Source of the DNA: Piper betle
Lineage: Eukaryota > Streptophyta > Magnoliopsida > Piperales > Piperaceae
Direction of reading: 5' to 3'
DNA length: 64,000 nucleotides
NCBI GenBank assembly: GCA_033002965.1
Contig: JAURVB010005931.1
Location: 62,001 to 126,000 of the forward strand
In this document: positions 11,795 to 23,441 of the stretch, piece after piece
Layout of the letters: each line of letters opens with the position of its first letter
Position numbering within the stretch: the first letter of the stretch is position 1
Made by a program: the position numbers and the translations under genes
Notes under the pieces: model-generated
Database searches by the model: none
The model's input: the letters and a program-made list of their open reading frames with translations, nothing else
Told to the model about the DNA's origin: nothing

Positions 11795-13641
11795 TAGGGT
11801 TGGGCATCGATTAGAAAGACATCGGACAAACTATTGTCCACGCCTATCTAAAATTTTTTCGGACAAAATTTGTCCAACCGACTTCGGACATCAAATTGTC
11901 CGTCGGGGCCAAGCAATGTCCGCGGACAAAATAACCATGTTTTCCAAAACAACCATTAGAGGCAAACTCCTTTGCGCCGCCGCTGCGTCCGCCACCGCCT
12001 GCCCTCCACCGCAGCACTCAGATCTGCTGCGAAACCCCTTGCACCACCGAGAAATCACTTTATGATTGCGTGACGAGAAACCCGCCTACCCTCTGCCGCT
12101 GCCTGCGGACCTCCTCCTCTGCCTCCTGCATCCGCCACACTCTGTGCCACAGCGATACCCCTCCGTTGGAACCAGCTCGGCGAGCCAGATGCGTCTACAA
12201 TGTCGGCGTGCTCGGCAGAGGTGGCGGCTCACCGGAAAATGGCTAAACAGAGGTGGTCGGTGGTGGGAGACTAGATCCGGCCGACCTGGGCGACGATGGG
12301 CTCAGCTCTTGTCGAGGAAGGCCGTGGGAGGGTCGGTAATGTCAAAGCGGTGACTAGACAGCCGCGACGATGATCACTGGTGGTGGAATCGACGACGCGA
12401 GCACGTCTCTAGGCGTGGCATCGTAGAGGCTGAGCGACGGCTGGGGCGCTCGGGGCATCACGGCAACCCCGTGGCGGGGCCTAGCGGCGACGATCGATGG
12501 CAGGGCGACGTCGGCGGAGGCGGCGACGATAAGCAAAAGGGGGCGGCACACCAAAGGTTTCGACAGGGAAGAGAAAAAAGGTTTGGTGGTTGATTGATGG
12601 CAATGTCGTAAATGAGACTTGGCACGACTCCGTCTCGAGTCAATAATAATAACTAACTCGAAATAAATCTTAAAAAAATCCATAAAATAGGGAAAATCCC
12701 ATAAAATAAAACAAACATTACAACATTATAATGACATGCTCTATAACTAACAACCCACCCAAATTTCCCGTAACATGTCCTAATGCGTTAAACAACGTAA
12801 AACTAATTCCACAACCCACTATATATAAAAATAAAAAAATAACTGGCATACTCTCGTATATTCTAATAACTCATTCTTTTCTGTTGTATTCATGATATTA
12901 TCATCACATACTTGGGTACGCATAACCCTTATGGCTCATACACGCGACCGGCATCGGCTCAATACACATATTCTAAAATATACTCGACTCGAACCAACGT
13001 CTGAACCGATCAGTTCATAAGCATAAAATCCTGACTCAGTTCACGAGTTTTGCATTGTGTATAATGTGATATTCTTTTTCAAAGATGGATCATACAAGTT
13101 CATTATTAAATGTAAATGAACAAAGTAGAGGTGAAAAAGATAGCAAAAATTCGATTGCTAAAAAAGGACAATCTGTGGATAGTACATTATCAAAAAAGAG
13201 AAAAATAGCATCCGGTGTATGCGCCTATTTTGATAGAAAATATTTGAAGAATGGAGCATCTCCTATTTGTTGTTATTGTGAAAAGAAGTTTGAATGACTT
13301 GAAAGTTATGAAACTACTCATTTATAAAGGTATATTGAAGGGAAATATCCAAATTTCAAAATAAAGAGGATATAAAATATCAATTTTATGTATAAACTTA
13401 ATTAATTTTATAGTATATTATATTTTGAAATTTTAATAAACTATAATATTAGTCTTACACATGTTGAAGACATTATATTATTGATATAAAATATCGGGCA
13501 CTCGGTCGGTTGTTCGGTCGGACAAAAAAATCTCCATGCTTGGTTTGTTTTAAGTCGGTCGAATTTGGTCAGTCAATTTTGGTCGGTCATGCTTCAGACG
13601 TCAGACAGATGGGCAAATTTGGATGTCCGCACCCATCCCTA
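11795..13641 (-). mobile_element. Non-autonomous hAT transposon (unit 1)
   Basis: Ends are TAGGGTTGGGC and, inverted, TAGGGATGGGT. A perfect 8-bp target duplication CTTATTGA (11,787-11,794 and 13,642-13,649) is the hAT hallmark. Unit 2 has the empty site with one CTTATTGA (30,334-30,341), so insertion followed the segmental duplication. The interior holds a GC-rich block (about 11,960-12,600), a stretch similar to the solo LTR at 126-3,016, and a BED zinc-finger relic. Orientation is set by comparison with the related element at 38,169-39,426. Confidence 0.85.
13085..13297 (+). pseudogene. BED zinc-finger relic of a hAT transposase
   Basis: A 70-residue frame ends with a lysine-rich stretch followed by an aromatic-rich segment and CCYCEKKFE. 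This resembles the BED zinc finger at the N terminus of hAT transposases (aromatic pair, then C-x2-C), but the later histidines are missing after the stop at 13,295. It is probably what remains of the parent transposase in this internally deleted element. Confidence 0.5.
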
Positions 13642-13765
13642 CTTATTGATGGTTATATGTTTCATGTAAGCTATATTTTTAATTATTTTATTTGTTGCTT
13701 TATCGGGGTTCAGGTTGTCAGACCAAAAGTAGTGCTCAGTCTAGTTGTGAAATTGGGTCATCACA

Positions 13766-14112
13766 CTTTATATATTAAAATGTTGTGGCAAGTTGATTTG
13801 GGTAAATATAAATGTGATTAAAAATCAAACATAGCTTTTATTTTGATTTGTTTAATTATATTATGTATTAAGTAGGTAGTTTTAACATCAACATGATATT
13901 GCCTCCACCGGCACGATAGGACCAAAATTGACATGGCACGCATGATGGGCTTGAGAGCATTAAGGATGAACCTCTTACTTGAAAACATATTTGTTACAAG
14001 CAAGATCTCTGTTATGATTTGTGGGACAGTGTATCCCTCGTGTATATTGCTTTGTTTTTGTTGACTAAAGTGTTGTAACTAATGTATACAAAAAATTTAC
14101 TCCCATTTGTGT
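13766..14112. other. Spacer, no gene
   Basis: AT-rich sequence matched at 30,458-30,805. Nothing further recognised. Confidence 0.45.
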
Positions 14113-14566
14113 TGTGATAATCTAAACTTAGCCCTACATCTAATATCTAGTAAGGTAAGATCTTGTTAATTAGTAGAAATGAATTAAAAATCTTCAACTT
14201 CGGTTAACAGCTTTTTAAAAAATGACTTGTCACTTATGCTATACTTTAAACTGAGTAATTACAAATAATATCAGAGCAACCGGTTTGGTGCTTGATGTGG
14301 GTTGAAGCAAGGAAGTTGACTAGATATGTTTATTACGGACCAAAGAAGGATGCGAACTCAGGCCAACGACAAGCCTAGGAATTCTTAGGATAGAGTTTTC
14401 TAAGGTGTGTGGATTGTGATAATCCAAACTTAGTATCAAATGTAATACGTACTAGATAAGAACCTATTTATTAGTGAGAATGATCTAAATATCTTCAGCT
14501 TCAATTAAGTGCTTTTGAATAGATAACTTAGGCATATTATTTTACACTTTTGGTTAGGTCATTACA
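14113..14566 (+). mobile_element. Complete TRIM retrotransposon, family A (unit 1)
   Basis: Two direct LTRs of 151 and 152 bp (14,113-14,263 and 14,415-14,566) start TGTGATAATC and end ATTACA. A degenerate initiator Met-tRNA primer-binding site (TAATATCAGAGCAACC) follows the first LTR at 14,266. A short purine-rich tract precedes the second. The interior is about 150 bp with no coding capacity. The 5-bp target duplication TGTGT is perfect (14,108-14,112 and 14,567-14,571). This is the structure of a terminal-repeat retrotransposon in miniature, mobilised by proteins made elsewhere. It is shared with unit 2, so it predates the duplication. Confidence 0.85.
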
Positions 14567-14904
14567 TGTGTAGTACGGTGGAATCTAAAAGGACAAATAA
14601 TTTAATGTTTTTGGCAATAAAAATGAGGTCTATGGTAGGGCCTAAAAGGCAAGTTTTAACATTAATTATGCAAAATTATCTTGAAACTAAATTGATCTTA
14701 ATGCAATCAACATGGCTACGTGTTTTGGGACTGGGTTTAGGCATGAGCAATCTTCTAAAAAAAAATTATATATGAAAGGGATCTAGTGGATTGTTTCTTC
14801 TTATTTTTGCGAAAAGGAAATTAGGTGGACCCTAGTTAAAATAGCCATCCCTGCCCAACTTTGGCTTGACCTGACCCAAGTGCAAATTCGTCGACCAAGT
14901 CATC
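14567..14904. other. Spacer, no gene
   Basis: Matched in unit 2 at 31,262-31,615. No coding or structural signal recognised. Confidence 0.4.
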
Positions 14905-15075
14905 TAACAGGGTTATAGGTTGGCTTGGCTTAGGTGTAAATAAACATGCCTAAGTAATTTCATCAAAATAGTTAAGCCTACTTTAAATGTATAGTCCATC
15001 TTATTTAATATATTGATTATCAAATCATACTCATTTAGGTATTATATGTAGGATTATTTACAGTACATTACAACA
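14905..15075 (-). repeat. Decayed TRIM-A LTR relic
   Basis: It shares the order of short motifs (GCCTAAGTAATTTC, TTAAGCCTAC, TATAGTCCATC, TTTAGGTATTATATG) with the inverted solo LTR at 18,284-18,435. It is also present in unit 2 at about 31,620-31,755. It is an older minus-strand insertion of the same family. Confidence 0.5.
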
Positions 15076-15531
15076 AGAGTGACGAATCCAACTGGATGCC
15101 GCCGAATCCAGTCAGAATATGGGTGTCTGCGTCGTTTTTTGGCTGGCTGAGGTTTTTGATAATTCACGCGATTAGGAGGCAGTTAGGGAAGTTACACATG
15201 ATTTTATTCATTATTTTAGAAATAACTGCCGGATTAACCGTATAATATATTGTGCTTGAGTCAATACATCTAGCAATTTTAATAAACGATAGAGTACTCC
15301 ACGCAATTGAACAAACTAAATAAATAAACCGAAACAATCAAACAAATATATATGTAGAATTCCACAATTTAACTTTAAAACTGATTAATGTGAACGACCG
15401 AAAATTCTACCATTCAATCATGTAAGCAAAATGATACAGATCTGCGCATGGGAATGTTATGATTATGCAATGCACTTCTGTCGAGAGGCAACAAGAAAAA
15501 GTACCATGTAAAATACCGATGACCAAACATG
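15076..15531. other. Spacer, no gene
   Basis: Duplicated at about 31,756-32,130, with small indels. Nothing recognised. Confidence 0.4.
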
Positions 15532-15536
15532 CTTAC

Positions 15537-17483
15537 TGTTACAGCCTTGATTCGTGGACGTCCCGGGAACCAGGGTTTGGGTGTTGTTCCTGGATTCCCT
15601 ACGTCCATGAAGGGGATAGCAGTGGTTATCCGAGTGGTGGAAACAACACACCGAGGCTAACCCGTGATTATGTTGCAGTCCAAACCGAGTTGCACGACGC
15701 TGCTGGAGGACCGAGCATGCCGGTGGAGCAAGGCGTCGGGAACAGCAGCAAGTGTCGGCATATGGGTCGGTATATCGGTGTACCGAGCATGTGGCCGAGT
15801 CCAGGTCAAGAAACCTCAAGTTGTTGCTGATCGGTGTTTGGGTCGGCATATCGAGGTTGTGGTGCAACCGTGGACCGAGCAGGCTACCGAGCCGAGTACG
15901 CAGCGTAGGGTGCCGAGCATTCGCTAGTACCGAGCAAAATAGCGGAACCGTGCTGGAAAACTGTACCGAGCACTGTAGCGGGCGAGCGCGGGTCGTGCGC
16001 GCTACTGCGCGCGCAAGGAGCGACAGACGCGCTGCTGCGCGAGCGCGGGTGCGCGAGCGCGTTGTGCGCGGTGCGCGAGCGCGCGGGCGCGCGGGTGCGA
16101 GTGCGCGGGCGCGCGATGGCGCGCGCTGCTGTTCGCGCGAGCGGGCGCGCGCGGGTGTGCGCGCAGGCGTGCGAGCGGGCAGATGCTGGTGAACGCGACA
16201 GTGCAGGGGCATGCACGAGCGGTGGTGCTGGTTCAGGGCGATGTTGGTGAACCATTGCTGGCAGTTGGTCGGTGAGTTGCTGCGGGAGGTTGAGCCATGT
16301 CTGGACGGTGCTGGAGTCGAGCCGGCGGGCGCGACGGGAGGACCAGCGGTGCAGCCAAGGCGGTTTGGGGATAAACATCCATGGACGTTGCTGGAGTATC
16401 TTGGTGAAGATATGCAGTTATCCAGATTGGGCGTTTAGGAAGTCTGCAACTAACTGCTGAAGATAAACTTGAAGGCCGTTGGATGAACCTAGACGGGAGA
16501 TGGGCTAGGTTGCTGAACACGGTGGATCTTGCAGATCTCTGGAGTTGAAGATGCTGGCAGATTCGGAGTTATCTTGGAGCAGCAGTTCGTGGGTATATAA
16601 GGGTTAGGCCAGACGTGGAGAAGGGAACTTCTCTTCGACGGACTGAAGAGAGGGCCGATTGGGTACTTGTTCTCGTGGTGAGACTTGCTGATCGGTGTGC
16701 AACGTGAGCAACCTGGAGAGGGAAGAAGCGAGGGAGTTGCTGCAGCCGGCGCTGGGAGTAGTGCTGGAATTCCAGACGCTTGCTTGAATCCAAGGTGCAC
16801 GTTGTGAGGTTGCTGGTGTTGGCAACTGGGAGGGTTACTCGGGCCAGGTAATCCTTGTGTGACTTCCTTTGTATTTTGGGTACATTGGGGGCGAGGCTGT
16901 GGGGGCTGTCCACAAGCCGAGCAAGTGCTTGAGAGAGGAGTCGAGTACTTGTAATTCCTTGTATTGACAGATTAATATAAGGTTGGGGTTTCCCCGTATA
17001 TCTGTGTTGTGTTCGTTGTCTGACGTTTTAGGCAGGGAACCTTAGTACCGGGTCGTGGTCGAGGTTTACAAGGCGACAGTGGTTGCTGAGACGAACAGGG
17101 ACAGAGGCACGATCTCTACCAGGCGTGTTGCTGGTGGGGCGATCGGGCAGTGCTGCGGTGGTGGTGCTGTTTGACTCCTGGAACAGCCTATCGGCAAGGC
17201 GTGCCGATAGCCAGGAGTGCTGTCGAAGTGCTGGTGCGTGGCCAGACACGGGTGATCGATCAAGGGCGCTGTTCGAGGGCAACACCGAGCGGGTGGATCT
17301 GCTGGACGTGCAGGGGTCAACCTCGGTGGTGCGTATTGCGGCCGAACACGAGTGTAGTGTTTGTGGCCTTGGCTCCCGCTATTGCGTGTTGAGTAACAGG
17401 CTGAGTGTTCCCAGGGAGGGAATACGCCGCACAGGCAGGGACTCGTAGGCGAAAAATTAGGCCTTGCGAACGGGCCTGTGACA
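15537..17483 (+). mobile_element. GC-rich solo LTR, unit 1 only
   Basis: It begins TGTTACAGCC and ends GGCCTGTGACA, with near-matching 5-bp flanks CTTAC (15,532-15,536) and CTACC (17,484-17,488). Unit 2 has the uninterrupted target at about 32,125-32,150. The length is 1,947 bp. It carries a TATATAA box at 16,594-16,600 and an extremely CG-rich core (about 15,970-16,190) made largely of alternating GC steps. Many long open frames on both strands arise from that composition, one crossing the LTR edge, and none is a credible gene. The intact CpG content suggests a recent insertion or weak methylation. Confidence 0.7.
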
Positions 17484-17488
17484 CTACC

Positions 17489-17836
17489 ATGTGCCATACC
17501 ATCCCAAAATTTTGAGTTCTATATATAAGAAGTACTAGCTATAGAATGCAATATTAAGATGTGGAAGAACTGCTACACTCAAAAGGGAAGAGCACTATCA
17601 TCTCTGAAAAGGCATATGAATCAATATACTTCTTTGTTCTTATACTTAAGCGTGCCCTTCATATGTAGTTTAAAAATTCGACTCCTTTTGTTATTAAGTT
17701 CGTAACAAATGCATACACAATTAATATCTACCATCTCGTTACTTCATAATATTGCTTTCTAATACATTCTCTGCAGTCATGCACATTCTCATAAGGGGCA
17801 AATAACATCTGGGTAATCCATATTATTTCAAATTAG
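17489..17836. other. Upstream region of the ubiquitin-like pseudogene
   Basis: Contains a good TATA-like TATATATAA at 17,520-17,528, conserved in unit 2 near 32,171. Otherwise AT-rich with no gene. Confidence 0.4.
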
Positions 17837-18795
17837 TTGTCAGGGAGGCTAGATATTTGCCATCAACCAATGAATAGGAAAATGATCATAACTGTGTACA
17901 AAGGCCATGAACCATGGGAACCACCTTTCAATATTGTGTCCGTTAAGAATTGGATTGTTGGAGATGTAAAGACACAAATCGGAGCCAAGACCAAGTTATC
18001 ATTCTCTTCCCAGCTGCTCATCATGAGCAGCCACCAAAAGCTCCTGTTTAGAGATTATGCCAAAGTAGAAAAACTCCACTCATGGAAAGAGCCACTGGTA
18101 CTCACCCTCTTCAACTCATCCAAAACAAATATCAATCAGAAATATTTCTATGATCCACCGAGGTGACTTTCTTTGGTCATCAATGTACTCAACGAAGGCA
18201 AGAAAGATTGGCCCAGAATCCGTGTGAAGATTAAATCCTCCACCGCAAGTGTGCTGCAACTATGGATGAAGATAGACGAGATATGTAACGACCTAGCCCA
18301 AAGTGCAACGTAATGAGCCTAAGTCATTTCTTTAAAATGGTAACCTAAGTTAAAGATCTATAGTCCAGTTTTACTTATAAACATGATCTTCTCTCAGTAG
18401 GTATTAGATGTGGGATTAAGTTGAGGAATCTAACAAGATAGAAGGTATTCCTCCTTTTAGGCAAGACCTTGCTGCTCTCTTGATGCCAAGAAACCAAGGT
18501 CCACTATGTGTGCCCATGTTGGACAGTTACAGATTGGAAGATGTGATACCGGTTGCAATATGGAAGGTACCAGATATTCATGACCGAGAATGAGCGTAGC
18601 AAGAGATAACCCTTGAAGGTGGTGTTGATGACGCCGAATATTGAGGAGAATATAGAAGCAACCTTGGAGATGGATGTTGATACCGATACTTATTACATCT
18701 TGTTTGGAGAAGCCCGGCGCAGGGGATTGGTTGAACCTGGGATGAAATTTGCAATGGAAACTATGGTGGGCATAAATTTCGGTCTCACTCTTTAA
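17837..18795 (+). pseudogene. Ubiquitin-like-domain pseudogene, copy 1
   Basis: The first open segment (17,837-18,166, 109 residues) has a possible beta-grasp pattern: MIITVYKG, then GDVKTQIGAKTKL, then KEPLVLTLF, comparable to ubiquitin strand 1, helix and last strand. A stop at 18,164 interrupts it, and readable protein continues through about 18,275. A TRIM solo LTR then splits the gene. A third segment (18,613-18,795) reads KVVLMTPNIEENIEATLEMD and ends LVEPGMKFAMETM. The copy in unit 2 (32,485-33,830) has different lesions. Both are non-functional. The ubiquitin-like label rests on pattern only. Confidence 0.45.
18284..18435 (-). mobile_element. Solo LTR of TRIM family A, unit 1 only
   Basis: 152 bp, starting TGTAACGACC and ending ATCTAACA on the plus strand, flanked by the perfect 5-bp duplication AGATA (18,279-18,283 and 18,436-18,440). 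Its reverse complement aligns with the TRIM LTRs at 14,113 and 30,806. Unit 2 has the empty site at about 32,892-32,896. The family was still moving after the segmental duplication. Confidence 0.85.
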
Positions 18796-19737
18796 CAGTG
18801 TGGGGTGAAGGCCAAAGAGACAATGCAGTTAGCCCAAGAACATAAGGACATGTCTGATTAGTTGAATATGCACCGTAAATTGATTAATAATTAGCAAGTT
18901 TTTATATCTAATATATGTATCAGTTGCATGAATTTTTTAATTACTTGGGTATGTATTTGACATTTCATGCAGGATGTAACTAGCAGCAGTACTGATTAAG
19001 GGAACAAACTGAGTGATCTGCACAGTATAGAAGTTGGGGGTATCTTATGCTTTATATCTAGCAGAACTATTATTTTTGTTATTGTAATTTGGGGAAATAG
19101 GATTTTGAAGACTGTATTGATGGCAAGCGAAATTAGGCATTTTTTTTGTGAACCATTTAAACAATAGACCTTTTAGACTCTTCGCTATTTTTTTTAAAAT
19201 ACATTATTTTTTAAAAATACATCTTTGCTAATCAATGAAACGTAGTCTTATAAAAGGCCCTGTTAATCAACAACATTGCTCACTTTGCAGTATACAAATA
19301 TTCATAATAAATAAATTAGAAAAATATTTTGGACATTAGGTAGCCCCATCACTTGGCTTTGAAAAAAATATATCCACACTTGAAACATATCATTATTATT
19401 TAAAACAAAAAATGCATTGTATCTAGCCATATTCCTTCTCTATGTAAGATAAAATATACTTCAGCGTGTCTTTTTAAAATTTTCTTGCATTTCACACTCT
19501 TGTTTGTAGACTACAACGGTACTAATTTGTCCACATTCAAACTTAACATGTCGTACTAAAAATTAATATTTTTAGCAATTTTTCAGACAAAGTACTGGAT
19601 ATAAATATATAAAAGAAATTCAAAAGCATATGTACTGTTCCAATGTTTAACAAAGATTAATGCTATGTGCACCACACTTTTCGGCCGCTGATATCCTCCA
19701 CTTTCAAATGATGGCTATTGGCAATGTCCTATTTACC
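18796..19737. other. Spacer, mostly absent from unit 2
   Basis: About 880 bases (near 18,960-19,840) have no counterpart in unit 2, where the flanks are joined near 33,875. AT-rich; no gene or element ends recognised. Confidence 0.45.
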
Positions 19738-20055
19738 TTACAAATCCATGTATAATGGTGAAATAACATGGACTCCACTCTTGTCGATATAACATGAATT
19801 GATGTGCGATAGAAAAATGATATGGAGTCTCCCCACTCTTGTCGCCACCTTCTCATCGTCACCGTTGCCTTCAGGTGTCTCCACCACCATCACCTTCCTT
19901 AATAAACTACAACCATCTCCTAGGATAATGATCACCCAGCCAACTTCTGTCCTGCCCAAAGCAATCCAAACTCGCTTCCACTCAATGCCTTTATGACCAA
20001 GGATGTGGGCTCTTTGACAGTCGCGGCTGTTAACACGGGCATTTGGAATTGAACC
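19738..20055 (-). pseudogene. Unidentified coding relic, copy 1
   Basis: The minus strand encodes a stretch similar to the one at 33,855-34,109: KEPTSLVIKAL, then TEVGWVIIILGDGCSLL and VMVVETPEGN. A one-base deletion after IKAL shifts the frame relative to copy 2. I do not recognise the family. It could be a gene fragment carried inside a transposon. Confidence 0.35.
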
Positions 20056-20136
20056 ACGCCCAAGAAAGGAGATGGAGATGTACTTGGATGTGCTCTAGCT
20101 CAATGGAAGTTTGTTGATGTCATTCAATCCCAGAAG

Positions 20137-20585
20137 TGTAGGGCTAGTTTCACATCAATCATGAATGAGATTGGTGACTTGTACATATAAGTTAATGGAA
20201 AAACCTTATTCGCTAAGGTAGTTTTTAGACTAAAAGAGTTCCACAACACCTGTTTTAATTCCCTTCTATGGGCCCAAAGAATCCAATAGTGGTATCAGAG
20301 CTAGATAAGATTTTGTAGTTTTATTTACATCAATTGTGGAAGTCTCTTTCATGGTTCCCTTGATGGTTTAAGAGAAGATTGCCACACAATGATTATAATG
20401 GTTCGGGTAGTCTTTCACATGATATCTGAAGGGGAGATTATTGCATTAGTTCCACATGGGTCATGGATATGGTTTGTGACTTGCATATATGCTGATGGGA
20501 AAATTTTATTCCTTGAGTTAGCTTTTGGATTAAGAGAAACCATGACATATGTTTTAAGTCCCTTATAAGGGCACAAATGGTACAA
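20137..20585 (+). mobile_element. TRIM retrotransposon, family B (end of unit 1)
   Basis: Two direct LTR-like repeats of roughly 145-150 bp (about 20,137-20,286 and 20,439-20,585) share motifs around TTCACAT/TCCACAT, GTGACTTG, ATATA and CCCAA/GCACAA. Between them lie a perfect initiator Met-tRNA primer-binding site, TGGTATCAGAGC (20,290-20,301), and a purine tract GAAGGGGAGATTA (20,428-20,440). The interior is about 150 bp and non-coding. The layout matches the common plant TRIM group whose LTRs begin near a TCCCACAT motif. Exact ends are approximate. Confidence 0.65.
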
Positions 20586-20599
20586 CAAAAACGCATTCT

Positions 20600-23441
20600 A
20601 AAACCCACCTGTGAATTGAGTCAGAGTTTAACATTAGCGAATGTTCAGTCGTCGGTTCGTATGGAACCAATTTCATAACACGTGTGTTGTGCCAAAGCCG
20701 ACCTTGTGTTATGAGCAAGTTTACCCGATTGTATAATAATAACATTAGAAAAATGATAATAAATGAGTTGTTAGAGTAAATGATAGTATACCAGTTATTT
20801 TTTTCTTTATTTGATTATAAAATTATTTTTAGGCCAAATAACGCATCAAGACACGTTAGATAGCAATTTGGGTGGGTTATTAGTTATAGAACATGTCGTT
20901 TTGATGTTATTGAGTGTATTATATATTTTATGGTTTTTTTCCATATCCTTATTGGATTCTTTTTAAAATTTATTGTGAATTAGTTATTATTTTTTACTTG
21001 AGTTAGAGTCGAATAATCTTTTATTTAAAAAATTGCCACCCAAAACCCCCTCCAAAAGTTTTCCCCTCTCTCCCCGATTGCCACCTTGACGTAACCATCG
21101 ACACACCCTCCTACTGCCGCACGGCTGCTGACGCAACCCTCCAACCACGGTACCGCCTTTGATCGATGACGCCGCCAACCTCCGTCGGAGCTTCACCGAG
21201 CAGTACCCCACCTTCCAAGCCGACTCCCGGCCTACACAACGCAAGGGAACCATGTGCACATGCCGAGCTCCAGATGTTGGCTCCGCCGCTAGTTGTCCTG
21301 CTTCACCGTCACCTTGCAGCTGTGACCGTTCTATCAACCTAGACACCTTTCCCCCTCCCCATATGCCGCCACCAAGACCGACCGAGGGTGCCGCCGGTGA
21401 CCATCTCCATCTCCGCCACCCTCGCCCCCGCTGTGGTCGTGTCTAGTTCGCGAAGCAGGTGCCGACCCATAGCCCAAACCACACCACCGAAAAATCACAA
21501 AAAAACTAGATTTGCTAGAACTCGTCGAAAATTGCCAGATTTTCATCAAATTTCTCCAACTGAACCTGATCAAACTACGACCGGTGTAGGGTGCCGAATT
21601 CGAGTCCCAAAACGCGCGACCAAAACCTAATTGTTGCTGAAGGCCGATGATATAATGCATAATTACCTTCGAACCAATTATTTAAAATTGATAATTATTT
21701 CCATAACATGTTAGGATTTGATTGGTTGACATGGAAAAATATTTTGATTGTGAATAAAATGAATTTATATGATTTGAATTGTATTGAGTAAATGTTAATG
21801 AGCTAATTAAATAAATTAAGTATGAATTGTTAATTAACTGCAATGTAATTTAAGATATCATAATGCGACGTGATATGAATAGGCCTAATGAGTGTCTTAT
21901 CTAGGATGTGTAAATGCATCATTCAGATAGTGGGTGTTAGATTTTAGATTTGATGTATAGGTACAAGGTATGAATCCATTGCCTAGGCGTGCGAACATGA
22001 TTGGAGTTTTTACTAGGTTTGTTGAAGACTCATTCTTGGAGTTACACTATCAGTCTATTGTGATTTGATTTGACAGGTACGTGGACGTGTCGAGTGGTGG
22101 ATTTATTATTTTTCACTCCACAGGAGATTTAGTCGTACGAATTTTCGGATTAACAACCCTAGAGGATGAGATCCCTTAAGTTTATTTTAAAAAACTCAAA
22201 TCTAGATTATGATTCCTTCAGCCCTACTATATTATAATCCCTACCCAGGCCTATATATATATATATATAGTTTTTTCGATTTTCTAGTGAGATGAGAGAC
22301 AATGAGGAAGTCAAGTAGGACGTATCGTGAGTAGTGCACATACCAGTCAAAGCAGGCTTTGGATTGGTGAGCGGATCATTCCATTGCTAAGAGATCCTAA
22401 TAACTTTATATTTTAAGTTCCACAAACCTGGAAAAGTGCGAAGGATTACAAGTACTACAATGCAGCGAATGTATAGATTTGTAGATTCAAAGAGTATTAA
22501 AGGCACCTACCGAAGAGTACTTGACCTCTGTGCTTAGGGTCATGAGTTATACGAAGGATGTGGATGGCTTTAGTGTAATGGATTTCTGCAATGTGAGATA
22601 GTATGAAATTGCCAAGGCATAAGACTAGTTAGAATGAGACGTTCAAGTCGAGGCTTACGGCTATTGATTAGTTCCCTTATGAGTAATTCTAGTGGAGAAG
22701 TAAAGATGATTGACTTTATTTAACATGAGTCATCTCTCATATGTCAGTTTGATTAATTAGTTATTTCTAAACCAATAACAACCGTTACTGACTTCTCTCT
22801 ATTAAATATGTAGGTTAAAACTTAAATGTTTGAATGCTGTTGGGACCACGGAGGAACAGCGATGCTACATGCACACATGTACCTGTTGAATGGAATGAAA
22901 ATGTTATGTGATGAACTATTATAAATGGTTGTTAATAAAATATTATAATGTTTTATCACCGGAAAAGTTATGTGAGATCATGATATGATTTGTATATGAT
23001 AGTTATTATGTATAAAATTGAACAAGATGAGCTAATGGGGTCAAGACCCTGCTAAAAAGATAAAATTTGTTTTAATGTTAATGTTGAGTGTTTTAGCAAT
23101 TTTTTATGTTTTTATCATTATAAATACGTACTATTTGTTGTTAATAGGGTGGTCCCTATTGTACTTATAAGGGATGCTCTATCCATTTTGTTTTAAAATT
23201 TACTGCTTGTCAAACTTTTAATGGTTGTGTTGTTTTGAATGTGGATTGTATACCATATCATTCATTTAGAAAACATTAGAGCCTAAACATCTCATCAATG
23301 CATTGAATGTTTGCATCACCATCTTGACATGCTAAGGGTAGATCCGGATTGGTTTGACTTAATTAAGTATATTAGCGAACGGTTCAATCATCGGTAGCAT
23401 TTCCGGTTCGATTTGCGGGTGAACCGAATTGGGATGTTACA
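20600..23441 (+). mobile_element. Solo LTR, unit 2 copy
   Basis: Homologous end to end with 126-3,016, keeping the GGGATGTTACA end. A small deletion has removed the left flank and the first bases (TGT). The GC-rich block lies at about 21,060-21,470. Confidence 0.7.

Larger units (their letters stand above)
10846..13765 (-). mobile_element. Ty3-type LTR interrupted by a hAT element (unit 1)
   Basis: On the plus strand the LTR runs from TGTAACACCCC to GGGTCATCACA, imperfectly inverted ends. The left end abuts the primer-binding site, so the element reads on the minus strand and this is its 5' LTR. Without the nested hAT element (11,795-13,641) and its target duplication it is about 1,065 bp, close to the 1,008 bp of the copy at 29,450-30,457. 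No partner 3' LTR was found in the window. Confidence 0.65.

Noticed and set aside
12066..12683. GC-rich frames inside the hAT element
   Set aside because: Frames on both strands with low-complexity composition; the related unit 3 element has different breaks.
15463..16378. Long open frames on both strands in the GC-rich zone (up to 249 codons)
   Set aside because: They overlap one another on opposite strands, consist of Arg/Ala/Pro repeats from CG-rich DNA, and one crosses the LTR boundary. They are composition effects.
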